From positions 248,001-312,000 of the forward strand of contig NZ_JAMGBG010000001.1 of assembly GCF_023516595.1 (NCBI RefSeq): a stretch of DNA of 64,000 nucleotides, given 5' to 3'. The notes beneath the pieces were generated by a model that had not been told where the DNA came from, did not search any database, and saw nothing but the letters and a program-made list of their open reading frames with translations. The DNA comes from Streptomyces neyagawaensis. GTDB lineage: Bacteria > Actinomycetota > Actinomycetes > Streptomycetales > Streptomycetaceae. This document shows positions 34,199 to 43,220 of the stretch, piece after piece. Numbering within the stretch: the stretch's first letter is position 1; each line of letters begins with the position of its first letter. The translations under genes and the position numbers were made by a program.

Positions 34199-34984
34199 AT
34201 GCGATCCGACCGACGCAGCAGAGGACTGCTCAATGGAACAGGGCTCATCGTCGCCGGGCTGACGGCGACGCTCCTGGCACTGATCTTCCCGATCTGGTCG
34301 TACAGCGACCGCTCGGGCACCGGCGTGGACACGCTCAACGCGTCCACGGTGACGACGCGGTACGGCGCGCTGTCCGGGCTGGACCGGGAGTTCATCACCA
34401 AGGTCCGGCTGGCGGGGCTGTGGGAGCTGCCCGCCGGGCAGCAGGCCCAGACGAAGGGCACCACCAAGGCCGTACGGACGGCCGGCGAGCATCTCGTCCA
34501 GGGGCACACCTTCCTCGACGCCCGGGTGCGCAATGTCGCCGCCCGGCTCGGGCTGGCCCTGCCCAACCAGCCGAACGACCAGCAGAAGGCCTGGCTCAGC
34601 ACACTGGACGCGGCACGGGGCGAGCAGTACGACCGGGAGTTCGCGAACATCCTGCGGACGGCCCACGGCAAGGTGTTCTCCGTCGTCGCCCAGGTCCGCG
34701 CCACCACCCGCAACTCGCTGGTGCGCGACCTCGCCGACGACGCCAACACCACCGTCCTCGACCACATCAAGGTCCTGGAGGCCACCGGGCTCGTCGACTA
34801 CGACGCGATCGCCCGGGACGCGGCTGCCGCGAGCCCCCCTCCCATCACCAACTCCCCGGCCCCGCCCGGCCCGCTGAACGACCCCGGCTCCCCGATCCCG
34901 GTGACCCCCTCCCCGACGACCTCCCCCTCCGAGCGCTACTCCCTCCCCCCGGCGGCGACGGGCCCACGCGAGGAGGAGGACTAG
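34199..34984 (+). CDS. DUF4142 protein, paralogue 3
   Basis: A 261-residue exported DUF4142 protein: anchor helix (GTGLIVAGLTATLLALIFPIW), domain blocks [66 protein letters not shown] and DDANTTVLDHIKVL, then a Pro/Ser-rich tail. No Cys. Unlike the first two paralogues it starts with ATG behind a full AGGAGG, lacks the 17-nt palindrome (only a CAGTTGG half at 34109) and instead has an 11-bp TTCAC repeat array upstream. It is therefore likely regulated differently. Confidence 0.8.
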   Translation: MRSDRRSRGLLNGTGLIVAGLTATLLALIFPIWSYSDRSGTGVDTLNASTVTTRYGALSGLDREFITKVRLAGLWELPAGQQAQTKGTTKAVRTAGEHLVQGHTFLDARVRNVAARLGLALPNQPNDQQKAWLSTLDAARGEQYDREFANILRTAHGKVFSVVAQVRATTRNSLVRDLADDANTTVLDHIKVLEATGLVDYDAIARDAAAASPPPITNSPAPPGPLNDPGSPIPVTPSPTTSPSERYSLPPAATGPREEED

Positions 34985-35088
34985 ACCCCCTTCCGCCCGG
35001 ACCACGACACCGGCGGCCGGTGCTTTACATCACCCCCTTCCAGACGAAACATCCCTTTTGTTGCTGTCGTGCTTCGGAGGGATACGCG

Positions 35089-36726
35089 ATGCGAGCTGCC
35101 GTGCTCTACGGGACGGTCGGGGCGGTGCTGCTGAGCGGTGTCGCCGCCGCGCCGGCGGCGGGCGGGACGACCGCGGTCGTGGGAGTGGAGGTCGCGGCCC
35201 GGCGGGCGGCGGAGGAGGGCATCCGCTTCGGGAAGTGCCCGGCGAAGGAGGGGCTGCCGGACGGGCTGCGGTGCGGGACGGTCAAGGTGCCGCTCGACTA
35301 CGCCCGGCCCTTCGGCCGGCAGATCTCCCTCACCGTCAGCCGGGTCGAGGCCAAGGGCAAGGGCAAGGTCCCCCGGCAGGGGGCGCTGGTGTTCAACCCC
35401 GGCGGGCCCGGCGGCTCCGGGATGTACTTCCCGCTCATCGGGATCCTGCCGCAGTGGAAGCGGATCGCGGCGGCCTACGACCTCGTCGGGTACGCGCCGC
35501 GCGGCGTCGGGCGGTCGGCGCCGCTGTCCTGCCAGGACCCGAAGCGGCTGCACCAGGGCCCCTCCCCCGCGCCGACGCACCCCTCGGCCGCGTACAAGAA
35601 GCAGCGGATCGCGCGGGCGCAGGCGTACGCGCGCGGGTGCGCGCAGCGGGCCGGGAGCGCCCTGCGGCACTACCACTCGCTCAACAACGCCCGCGACCTC
35701 GACGTGCTGCGCGCCGCGCTCGGCGAGCACCGGCTGACGTTCATGGGGGCGTCGTACGGCACCTACTTCGGGGCGCTGTACGCCACGCTGTTCCCCTCGC
35801 GGGTACGCCGGATGGTCTTCGACTCGGCGGTGAACCCGGACCCCGAGCGGATCTGGTACCGCAACAACCTCGACCAGTCGGCGGCGTTCGAGGGGCGCTG
35901 GGCGGACTTCCGGCGGTGGGTCGCCAAGCACCACAAGGTGTACGGGCTGGGGAACACCGCGCAGAAGGTGCTGCGCGGCTACGAGCGGGCCGCTGCCCGT
36001 CTGGCCGTGCGGCCGGCTGGCGGGAAGGTGGGGCCGGCCCAGTTGCAGGACGCTTTCCTCCAGGCCGCGTACTACGACGACTACTGGCCGCAGCGCGCCC
36101 TCGCGCTCTCCGCGTATCTGCGGGGCGACGCGAAACCGCTGATCCAGCTGGCCGGGCCGTACCCGGAGGCGGCCGTCGAGCAGGAGAACGCGAACGCGGT
36201 GTACACGGCCGTCGAGTGCAACGACGGGCCCTGGCCGACGGACTTCCGGGTCTGGGACCGCGACAACACCCGGCTCGCCCGGACGGCGCCCTTCGAGACA
36301 TGGGACAACGTGTGGACGAACCTGCCGTGCGCGTACTGGCCGGCGCCACGGCAGCGTCCCCTGGATGTGCGCACCGGGCCCGGTGAGCTGCCGCCGACGC
36401 TGATCCTCGCGGCGGAGCGGGACGCGGCCGCGCCGTACGAGGGGGCGATCGCGCTGCACCGGCGGCTGTGGGGGTCCGTGCTGGTGACCGAGCGGGACGC
36501 CGGGAGCCACGGTGTCGCGGGCGGCCCCAACAAGTGCGTCAACGCGTATCTGGAGGCGTATCTGCTGGAGGGCCGGGCGCCCGACGGGCGGGCGGCCTGC
36601 GCGGGACGCCCGGAGCCGAAGCCCGCCTCCGCGCGGTCGGCGAGCGCCCCGTCCACCGACCGGGCGGCCACGGCGGGCCCGCTGCCGGCCGGGGGGCGCC
36701 CCGCGCCCCTCGCGGGGCGCGGGTAG
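35089..36726 (+). CDS. Secreted alpha/beta hydrolase, S33 tripeptidyl-aminopeptidase type
   Basis: A 545-residue exported peptidase-like protein. Signal peptide (AVLYGTVGAVLLSGVAAAPAAG) followed by CGTVKVPLDYARP, oxyanion segment NPGGPGGSG, nucleophile motif MGASYGTYFG, catalytic Asp in LAAERDAAAPYEGA and His in AGSHGVAGG; the C-terminal TAP-like domain is typical of Streptomyces SlpD/SlpE/Tap relatives. The usual VGFDPRGVG is VGYAPRGVG here, losing a widely conserved Asp. The last 60 residues are Pro/Ala-rich. ATG 35089 has CGGAGGG upstream. May remove N-terminal peptides from extracellular substrates. Confidence 0.85.
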   Translation: MRAAVLYGTVGAVLLSGVAAAPAAGGTTAVVGVEVAARRAAEEGIRFGKCPAKEGLPDGLRCGTVKVPLDYARPFGRQISLTVSRVEAKGKGKVPRQGALVFNPGGPGGSGMYFPLIGILPQWKRIAAAYDLVGYAPRGVGRSAPLSCQDPKRLHQGPSPAPTHPSAAYKKQRIARAQAYARGCAQRAGSALRHYHSLNNARDLDVLRAALGEHRLTFMGASYGTYFGALYATLFPSRVRRMVFDSAVNPDPERIWYRNNLDQSAAFEGRWADFRRWVAKHHKVYGLGNTAQKVLRGYERAAARLAVRPAGGKVGPAQLQDAFLQAAYYDDYWPQRALALSAYLRGDAKPLIQLAGPYPEAAVEQENANAVYTAVECNDGPWPTDFRVWDRDNTRLARTAPFETWDNVWTNLPCAYWPAPRQRPLDVRTGPGELPPTLILAAERDAAAPYEGAIALHRRLWGSVLVTERDAGSHGVAGGPNKCVNAYLEAYLLEGRAPDGRAACAGRPEPKPASARSASAPSTDRAATAGPLPAGGRPAPLAGRG

Positions 36727-36733
36727 GCAGGGG

Positions 36734-37474
36734 TTACGCCAGGCCCTCGACAAGTTCCGCGACCGACTTGCGGCGGCCGGTGTAGAACGGGACCTCCTCG
36801 CGGACGTGCATCCGGGCCTCGGAGGCACGCAGGTGACGCATGAGGTCGACGATGCGGTAGAGCTCGTTGGCCTCGAACGCCAGGATCCACTCGTAGTCGC
36901 CCAGTGAGAACGAGGCGACCGTGTTGGCGCGGACGTCGGGGAAGCCGCGGGCCATCTTGCCGTGGTCGGCGAGCATCCGGCGGCGGTCCTCGTCCGGCAG
37001 CAGGTACCAGTCGTAGGAGCGCACGAACGGGTACACGCTGACGTAGTCGCGGGGCGTCTCGTCGGCGAGGAACGCCGGGATGTGCGAGCGGTTGAACTCG
37101 GCGGGGCGGTGCAGCGCCATGTTCGACCACACCGGTGCGAGCGCGCGGCCCAGCCGGGTGCGGCGGAAGAGGTTGTACGCCTCCTGGAGCTGGTCGCTGG
37201 TCTCCGCGTGCCACCAGATCATGAGGTCGGCGTCGGCGCGCAGGCCCGACAGGTCGTACGTGCCGCGTACCGTGACGTCCTTCGCGGCGAGCTGGTCGAA
37301 CAGCTCCTGGACCTCGTCGGCGTAACCGGTGCGGTCCTCCGGGAGCACGTCCTTCAGCTTGAAGACGGACCACAGCGTGTAACGGATGACCTCGTTGAGG
37401 TCCTTGGCCAGCTTGCCCTTGTTGGGGACGCGGCCGGACTCGGTGGTGGGGGCGTCGTCGCTCATGGAACTCAT
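36734..37474 (-). CDS. hemQ: Coproheme decarboxylase (HemQ, chlorite dismutase fold)
   Basis: A 246-residue enzyme of the chlorite-dismutase fold that oxidatively decarboxylates coproheme to heme b, the last step of the coproporphyrin-dependent pathway of Gram-positives. Conserved blocks: [30 protein letters not shown], the [16 protein letters not shown] segment with the reactive Tyr region, [11 protein letters not shown] with the proximal His, and [17 protein letters not shown]. Its ATG overlaps the cgoX stop (ATGA), so both are translated from one mRNA. A second ATG lies three codons in. Confidence 0.93.
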   Translation of the reverse strand: MSSMSDDAPTTESGRVPNKGKLAKDLNEVIRYTLWSVFKLKDVLPEDRTGYADEVQELFDQLAAKDVTVRGTYDLSGLRADADLMIWWHAETSDQLQEAYNLFRRTRLGRALAPVWSNMALHRPAEFNRSHIPAFLADETPRDYVSVYPFVRSYDWYLLPDEDRRRMLADHGKMARGFPDVRANTVASFSLGDYEWILAFEANELYRIVDLMRHLRASEARMHVREEVPFYTGRRKSVAELVEGLA

Positions 37475-38925
37475 TCTCCCGCTCCGCCGTGCAGGCTCTG
37501 CACCGGGTTGGCCGTGAGGTCCTGCACAGCGCGCAGATCACCGTGGATCTGGTCGACGGCGGCGGCCGCGCTCGCGACGCAGGCCGGGACGCCGACACCG
37601 TCGTACGCCGCGCCGCAGATGGCGAGGCCGGGCAGCTTGCCGAGGTGCTCCCGGATCCGGGCCACGCGCGCGTGGTGGCCGACCGGGTACTGGGGCAGGC
37701 CGTTGTCCCAGCGGGTCACGCGGGTCTCGACGGGGCCGGCGATCAGCCCGGTGGCCTCGCGCAGGTCGTGGCGGGAGACATCGACGAGGTGGGCGTCCTC
37801 GTGCTCCAGGATCTCCGTCTCGCCGTGGCGGCCCACGGAGGTGCGCAGGATCAGCAGGTCGGGGTTCTGCTCGGCGATCCAGCCCCACTTCTGGGAGGCG
37901 AAGGTGGACGCCTTGATGGTGCGCCCGTCGACCGGCGGCACCAGGAAACCGCTGCCCTCGGGCAGGGTGACGTCGGCGCGGCGGTAGGCGAGGGTGACGA
38001 GGGCCATCGAGGCGTACTCGACTCCGGCGAGTTCGGCGGCGGCCTCGGGGGCCTCGGCGCGCAGCAGGTCCGCGGCGACGGGGGCGGGGGCGGCGACGAC
38101 GACGGCGTCGGCGTGCAGCACCCGGTCGCCGGTGGTGACGCGCCAGCCGCCGGCGCTCTCGCGGCGCAGCTCGGTGACGGGGCTGCGGGTGAGGATCTCG
38201 GCACCGCGGGCCCGCACCGACTCCGCGACGGCGAGCGGCAGTTGTCCCACGCCGCCCTCGATGCCCATGAAGACGGGGCCGGTCTGCTGGGCGGCGGCCG
38301 CGCGGGCCTGGATCTCGCGGACGGCCTCGGTGAGGGAGGTGTGCGTGCGGGCGGCCTGGTAGAGCTGCGGGACGGCCGAGCGCATCGAGATGCGGTACGC
38401 GTCGCCCGCGTAGACGCCGCCGAGCAGCGGCTCCACCAGGCGGTCCACGACCTCCCTGCCGACGCGGGCCGCCACGTACTCCCCCACCGCCACGTCGTCG
38501 CCGACCTCGGTGCGGGGCAGGTCCGCGTCGCTCTCGATACGGGCGAGGCCCTCGTCGGACAGCACCCCGGAGAGCGCGGCGGCGGTGCCGGGGACGCCCA
38601 TGACGTGGCCCTTCGGCATGGGGCGCAGCGCGCCCCGGGTCCACAGGGAGGCGGTGGCGGTGGCGGGCGGCTGGAGCCGGTCGGTGAGGCCGACCTCCCG
38701 GGCGAGGGCCACCGCCTCGGGGCGGCGCGCCAGCAGGGACTCGGCGCCGAGGTCGACCCGCGCGCCCGCGATCTCGCCCGGCAGCAGCTTGCCGCCGACC
38801 CGGTCCGAGGCCTCCAGGACGGTGACCCGGGCGCCTCTTTCCAGCAGTCCGTGCGCGGCGGCCAGCCCCGCGATCCCGGCTCCGACGACGACGACATGTC
38901 CGGCTCCCGGACGTGATCCGCTCAT
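37471..38925 (-). CDS. cgoX: Coproporphyrinogen III oxidase (CgoX/HemY)
   Basis: A 484-residue FAD enzyme that oxidises coproporphyrinogen III to coproporphyrin III, in the heme pathway used by actinobacteria. The Rossmann motif [17 protein letters not shown] lies at residues 10-26, followed by [19 protein letters not shown], the [11 protein letters not shown] loop and the C-terminal FAD motif [20 protein letters not shown]. Full family length. Coupled to hemQ downstream; hemE of the same pathway is 9 kb away on the same strand. Divergent from the DUF4349 lipoprotein gene. Confidence 0.93.
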   Translation of the reverse strand: MSGSRPGAGHVVVVGAGIAGLAAAHGLLERGARVTVLEASDRVGGKLLPGEIAGARVDLGAESLLARRPEAVALAREVGLTDRLQPPATATASLWTRGALRPMPKGHVMGVPGTAAALSGVLSDEGLARIESDADLPRTEVGDDVAVGEYVAARVGREVVDRLVEPLLGGVYAGDAYRISMRSAVPQLYQAARTHTSLTEAVREIQARAAAAQQTGPVFMGIEGGVGQLPLAVAESVRARGAEILTRSPVTELRRESAGGWRVTTGDRVLHADAVVVAAPAPVAADLLRAEAPEAAAELAGVEYASMALVTLAYRRADVTLPEGSGFLVPPVDGRTIKASTFASQKWGWIAEQNPDLLILRTSVGRHGETEILEHEDAHLVDVSRHDLREATGLIAGPVETRVTRWDNGLPQYPVGHHARVARIREHLGKLPGLAICGAAYDGVGVPACVASAAAAVDQIHGDLRAVQDLTANPVQSLHGGAGE

Positions 38926-39091
38926 GGGTCCACCTTCTCAGACGCCCACAACGCCCCTGGTAGGGCCGTGTGGCCCCACCGAGTCCCGACCGTGACCGCT
39001 TCGGGACCACCGCGCGCCAACGTTCCGGCCCGCTCCGGCGTCGAAGGAGCGTCATCAGCAAGCCGGACACGACTTTCGGGGGTACGCCACC

Positions 39092-40024
39092 ATGGCTCAG
39101 ACACACGTACGACGGTCCCGACGGCCCGCGGGGGCCTTCGCCGCCCTGTTCCTCGCCGCCGCGCTGGCGCTCACCGGGTGCGGCGCGGGCGACGACAGTT
39201 CGGGCGGCGGGACGACCTCCGACAGCAAGGCCGGCGCCGCCGCCCAGCAGAAGGGGGCGGTGGACACCGAAAGCGGCTTCGGCTCGACGAAGGACCAGTC
39301 GGCCGACACCGCGCCGAAGCTCGGACCGAGCCACGTCATCCGCACCGCGAGCCTGACCGTGCGGGTGAAGGACGTACCGAAGGCGCTGGACGAGGCCCGG
39401 ACGGTCACCGAGAACGCGGGCGGGTTCGTGGGCGACGAGTCCACGACCCGCGACGGCAAGGGCCGCGAGCGCACCCGGGTGGTGCTGCGGGTGCCCACCG
39501 AGAAGTACGAGGAGGTCCTCACCGCGCTGGCGGGCACCGGCAGGCTGATCGAGCGCAAGGCCAAGGCGGAGGACGTCACCGAGCAGGTCGTGGACGTGGA
39601 GAGCCGCATCACCACGCAGCGGGCGAGTGTGGCCCGTATCCGCGAGCTGATGGAACGGGCCACCAAGATCAGCGATGTGGTCACGTTGGAGGGCGAGTTG
39701 AGCACGCGCCAGGCGGACCTGGAGTCGCTGCTCGCCCGGCAGAAGTCCCTGAAGGACCGCACGAGCCTCGCGACCGTCAAGCTGTCGCTGTCGGAGACCG
39801 CGGTGAAGAAGGCCGAGAAGGACGACGAGCCGGGGTTCGTGGACGCGCTGGCGGGCGGCTGGAACGCGTTCGTCGCGGTGTTCCGCTGGCTCGGCATGGC
39901 GTTCGCCGCGGTCCTGCCGTTCGCGGCGGCCACGGCCCTCGTCGTGCTGCTGTGGTTCCGCTTCTTCGGCCGTTCGCGGCGCCCCGCCCCGGCCGTCGAG
40001 CAGGAAGGCGGCGACGAGAGCTGA
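39092..40024 (+). CDS. DUF4349 lipoprotein
   Basis: A 310-residue lipoprotein: signal FAALFLAAALALTGC with lipobox LTGC, a Gly/Ser/Lys spacer, the DUF4349 domain (about 85-250) containing RTASLTVRVKDVPKALDEAR, VTENAGGFVGDE and a coiled-coil segment rich in RE/KA heptads (about 165-240), then a C-terminal transmembrane helix (about 262-290) and a basic tail. Such proteins are thus held at both ends in the membrane; the function is not known. ATG 39092 has GGGGG upstream. Followed by the flavoprotein gene, which has its own -10 box. Confidence 0.83.
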   Translation: MAQTHVRRSRRPAGAFAALFLAAALALTGCGAGDDSSGGGTTSDSKAGAAAQQKGAVDTESGFGSTKDQSADTAPKLGPSHVIRTASLTVRVKDVPKALDEARTVTENAGGFVGDESTTRDGKGRERTRVVLRVPTEKYEEVLTALAGTGRLIERKAKAEDVTEQVVDVESRITTQRASVARIRELMERATKISDVVTLEGELSTRQADLESLLARQKSLKDRTSLATVKLSLSETAVKKAEKDDEPGFVDALAGGWNAFVAVFRWLGMAFAAVLPFAAATALVVLLWFRFFGRSRRPAPAVEQEGGDES

Positions 40025-40039
40025 AATGCGGGGCGGTCG

Positions 40040-40045
40040 TAGCGT
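40040..40045 (+). promoter_or_regulatory. -10 box TAGCGT, leaderless start
   Basis: TAGCGT ends exactly 6 nt before ATG 40052 and overlaps the region just after the DUF4349 stop. No ribosome site precedes the ATG, so a leaderless mRNA is likely. Confidence 0.45.
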
Positions 40046-40051
40046 GTTCCC

Positions 40052-41449
40052 ATGAACATGAGCCGTACGGAACGTTCGAGGGAACGCCTGGTCGTCGTCG
40101 GGGGCGACGCGGCGGGCATGTCCGCCGCGTCGCAGGCACGCCGACTGCGAGGGCCCGACGAGTTGGAGATCGTGGCGTTCGAGCGGAGCCACTTCACCTC
40201 GTACTCGGCGTGCGGCATCCCGTACTGGGTCGGCGGCGACGTGCCCGAACGGGACCGGCTCATCGCCCGCTCGCCCGAGGAGCACCGGGCCCGCGACATC
40301 GATCTCCGGATGCGCACGGAGGTCGTGGAGATCGACGTCGAGGGCAGGCGCGTCCACGCGCGTGAGCTGGACACCGGCGCCACGTACTGGACGCCGTACG
40401 ACAAGCTGGTGATCGCGACCGGGGCCCGCCCCATCCGCCCCGACCTGCCCGGCGTCGACGCCCCCGGCGTGCACGGCGTGCAGAATCTCGACGACGGGCA
40501 GGCCCTCCTCGACACGCTGGCCGCCACCGAGGGCCGCCGCGCGGTGGTCGTCGGCGCCGGCTACATCGGCGTGGAGATGGCGGAGGCGCTCATCAAGCTG
40601 GGGTACGAGGTCACGGTCGTCAACCGCGGCAAGGAGCCGATGTCGACGCTGGACCCGGACATGGGCCGCCTGGTGCACCGGGCCATGGAGGGCCTGGGCA
40701 TCACCATGGTCGACGACGCGGAGGTCACCAAGTTCCTCACGGGCGACGACGGCAGGGTCCGCGCGGTCGCCACGGACGACGCCGAGTACCCGGCGGACGT
40801 GGTGGTCCTCGGTATCGGGGTGCGCCCCGAGACGGAGCTGGCGAGGGCGGCGGGCCTGCCCGTCGGCGACCACGGCGGCCTGCTGACCGATCTGTCGATG
40901 CGGGTCCGCGGCCACGACGACATCTGGGCGGGCGGCGACTGCGTGGAGGTCCTCGACCTGGTCTCCGGCCGTGAACGGCACATCCCGCTGGGCACCCACG
41001 CCAACAAGCACGGGCAGGTCATCGGCGCGAACGTCGGCGGCGGCTACGCCACGTTCCCCGGCGTCGTCGGCACCGCCGTCAGCAAGGTCTGCGACCTGGA
41101 GATCGCGCGCACGGGCCTGCGCGAGAAGGACGCCCACCGCGCGGGCCTCCAGTTCGTGGCCGTCACCATCGAGTCGACCAGCCGCGCCGGCTACTACCCG
41201 GGCGCCGCCCCCATGACGGTCAAGATGCTCGCCGAACGCCGCACGGGCCGCCTCCTCGGCGTCCAGATCGTCGGCCGGGAGGGGGCGGGCAAACGCGTCG
41301 ACATCGCCGCCGTGGCGCTGACGGCGGGCATGACGGTCGAACAGATGACAGCCCTGGACCTGGGCTACGCCCCGCCCTTCTCGCCGGTCTGGGACCCGGT
41401 TCTGGTGGCGGCGAGAAAGGCGGTGACGGCGGTGAGGTCGGACGCCTAG
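40052..41449 (+). CDS. CoA-disulfide reductase-like FAD/NAD(P) oxidoreductase
   Basis: A 465-residue pyridine nucleotide-disulfide oxidoreductase. FAD motif VVVGGDAAGMSAA (14-26), single redox Cys54 in SYSACGIPYWVGG typical of CoA-disulfide reductases and NADH oxidases, NAD(P) motif VVGAGYIGVEMAEAL (about 170), second FAD motif IWAGGDCVEV (about 293) and the dimerisation domain from about 325 with AGYYPGA. Probably uses NAD(P)H to reduce CoA disulfide, a persulfide or O2. The start codon lies 6 nt after a TAGCGT box. A third codon ATG is an alternative start. Confidence 0.88.
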   Translation: MNMSRTERSRERLVVVGGDAAGMSAASQARRLRGPDELEIVAFERSHFTSYSACGIPYWVGGDVPERDRLIARSPEEHRARDIDLRMRTEVVEIDVEGRRVHARELDTGATYWTPYDKLVIATGARPIRPDLPGVDAPGVHGVQNLDDGQALLDTLAATEGRRAVVVGAGYIGVEMAEALIKLGYEVTVVNRGKEPMSTLDPDMGRLVHRAMEGLGITMVDDAEVTKFLTGDDGRVRAVATDDAEYPADVVVLGIGVRPETELARAAGLPVGDHGGLLTDLSMRVRGHDDIWAGGDCVEVLDLVSGRERHIPLGTHANKHGQVIGANVGGGYATFPGVVGTAVSKVCDLEIARTGLREKDAHRAGLQFVAVTIESTSRAGYYPGAAPMTVKMLAERRTGRLLGVQIVGREGAGKRVDIAAVALTAGMTVEQMTALDLGYAPPFSPVWDPVLVAARKAVTAVRSDA

Positions 41450-41456
41450 GCCCGTC

Positions 41457-41482
41457 GGGTGCGCGGGAAACCGCGCACACCC
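41457..41482. terminator. Bidirectional hairpin terminator
   Basis: GGGTGCGCGG, loop GAAA, CCGCGCAC plus CCC with one bulged A, in the 36-bp gap between the convergent flavoprotein and hypothetical genes. Confidence 0.65.
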
Positions 41483-41485
41483 TGG

Positions 41486-41824
41486 CTAGACGGCCGACGA
41501 GTTGCCGCTGATCCGGTCGATGGCCTGCATCGCCTGGTCCGTGCCCGGCCGCGACGGCAGCGACGACACGGACGCGGAGGAGGTCACCGCGGCGGGGGCC
41601 GAGGGCGCCGTCGCCGGCTTGGCGTGCGCCGCGGTCGCCCGCACCGACCGCAGCCGGTGGCTCACCGCCTCGTCCAGCGTCACCGGCCGCTGCATCCGTG
41701 CGGACAGCCGCCCGGCCTCCTGGCCGAGCGCGGCCACGTCTTCCCAGGTGAGCTTCACCACCAGGGACAGTTCCGCCTCACCGTCGGGGGTGGCGTGCAT
41801 CGAAGGAGTGACTCGGTCGTTCAT
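41486..41824 (-). CDS. Small hypothetical protein
   Basis: A 112-residue protein of unknown function. The first 65 residues contain a hydrophobic strand-helix pattern (AELSLVVKLTWEDVAALGQEAG, split, then PVTLDEAVSHRLR); the rest is Ala/Ser/Pro-rich. No signal peptide or Cys. ATG 41824 has GAGGAA about 9 nt upstream; an ATG further upstream (41878) is weaker. No family recognised. Confidence 0.55.
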   Translation of the reverse strand: MNDRVTPSMHATPDGEAELSLVVKLTWEDVAALGQEAGRLSARMQRPVTLDEAVSHRLRSVRATAAHAKPATAPSAPAAVTSSASVSSLPSRPGTDQAMQAIDRISGNSSAV

Positions 41825-41834
41825 CGCCTGTTCC

Positions 41835-43160
41835 TCACGTAGATCCGCGGTTGAGGACACATACGCACCACCGTGCACGAGCGTTCACATGTCCGACGGC
41901 CGTGTGCGCCCGCGCGGGGCGCGGGCGGGTTCCGGCCCCGTATCGCGGGCACACGATCCTTGTGGTCATCCCCGTGCACGACGTGAACCGTTTCCAACGA
42001 CTGAGCAGGAGTGGGTCCTGTTGCCAGGACTCATGCTCAGCCGGACGCCCCGAACGGTGTTGGGTGTCCTGGTCGCCCGCTTTCGCTCCGCGTCCGGCGC
42101 GCACGGATCGTGTCCGTGGTCCGGGAACGCGGGGGCGGGTTCCCTCACGCCCCGGGACACCTGGTGGGGCCTGGACGGTCCGATGCCCCTGCTCATCACT
42201 CCGGTGAGCAGGGGGCGGTGCCGTCCGTCGCCGGACCGGGTGTCCCAGGGCGCGCCTTCCGATCGCCACGGCGGCCGCGTCGTGGCGGGTGGGTTTCCTG
42301 TTCGCGGTGGTGAGGGGTTGTTGCCAGTGCTGGGCGCCCCAGCGGCTGGTGTAGGCGGGGTCGACGGCGACGACGGGAATGCCGAGTCCGGCGGCCATCG
42401 ACACCAGCCGGGCCCGCAGCCTGGCCACGGGCATACCGGAGACCAGCCTGCGGAACCGCTTGCGCCGTCCGTGTTTCTCACGGGTCGTCTCGCCGGTGAA
42501 GTCGAGGTCCTCGACGGCGAGGGCGAGGTGATGGCGGCGGGCCCAGTGCAGCAGGCGGATCAGGCTGTGCCGGACCTGGGCGTCGCGGTGGGCGGCGCTG
42601 CCGGTCAGGTCGTAGCCGAACCGTCGGGGTGCGCCGACCGGGTTGCCGTGCGCGTCCAGCCGCCAGACCGCCAGGTGGTCGGCGTTGGTGTCGACCCCCA
42701 CCAGGCCGCCCGCGCGGACCGCGGCCAGCGGCACGCTCTGCACCGTGGGGGTGGTCCAGGAGGCGGTGAGGTACCAGCGGCCGCGTGCGCTGTCCTCGTG
42801 GATGCGGTAGGCCACAGCCCGGTTCGCGTGGACGCGGTCGGCCCACTGCTCACCCCGGTGCGCGAACGCCACCCTCGCGGCGAGCACGTACCGGCCGTGC
42901 GGGGCGTTCGCCAGATACGCCAGCGGGGCGGGGAGTTTGAGGGAGACCTCGCCGTCGGAGGTGACGCGGATGGTCTCGTTGCCGAACCGTTTGCCGGACT
43001 CGCCGTCGGCCTGCAGGAAACGCCGCTCCGCCTGCCACCGGATACGCCACTGCTCCTCGGTCAGCTGCGCCGCCGCCAGGTGGTGGCGGGTGTTCAGCAG
43101 CCGCTTCCCGCTGATCTTCGGACGGCACGCAGGGCCACGCTGGTGAGGACGACCATGTCG
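41835..43160 (-). pseudogene. 5'-truncated TnpB-like (IS605-type) transposon protein
   Basis: A leftward frame starts abruptly about 60 bp after the response regulator gene, without a proper start, at PACRPKISGKRLLNTRHHL and runs to 41835. It contains the RuvC-like motifs of a TnpB nuclease: Asp in GLVGVDTNADHLAVW, Glu in LALAVEDLDF and Asp in TRHDAAAVAIGRRALGH. Where TnpB normally has a zinc ribbon (NPAYTSxxCxxCG) this has DPAYTSRWGAQHW, with no Cys pair, as in a Streptomyces-type TnpB relative I recognise. The N-terminal domain is missing, and the last roughly 60 residues read into element-end or intergenic DNA. The longest piece with a start codon is GTG 42887. No TnpA is present. Likely an insertion remnant. 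Confidence 0.65.
42001..42040 (-). other. Long imperfect hairpin inside the TnpB 3' region
   Basis: CTGAGCA...TGCTCAG outer stem with an inner GGTCCTG...CAGGACT stem and a 4-nt bulge. It lies within the last 170 bp of the TnpB-like frame. IS605-type elements carry subterminal hairpins, and TnpB guide RNAs (omega RNA) derive from exactly this 3' overlap region, so it may be part of such an RNA scaffold or element end. Confidence 0.4.
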
Positions 43161-43220
43161 GCCCGGGACGAGCCCGGCCGCCGGGCCGGGGGGACGGGGG
43201 GACGGGGCCGGTGGGCCCGG

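Noticed and set aside
33972..34262. Short plus-strand frame with several Cys, considered as a DUF692 peptide substrate
   Set aside because: It overlaps the start of DUF4142 paralogue 3 in another frame, lacks a ribosome site and has scattered Cys without a core-peptide pattern.
37538..41137. Very long leftward open frame of about 1200 codons
   Set aside because: Runs antisense through the DUF4349 and flavoprotein genes and out of frame through cgoX. High GC suppresses stops, and the real genes have domains and ribosome sites.
42850..43128. Separate leftward 92-codon gene upstream of the TnpB-like frame
   Set aside because: The correct frame here continues the TnpB-like protein (GKRLLNTRHHLAAAQLTEEQ), and this one is a shadow.
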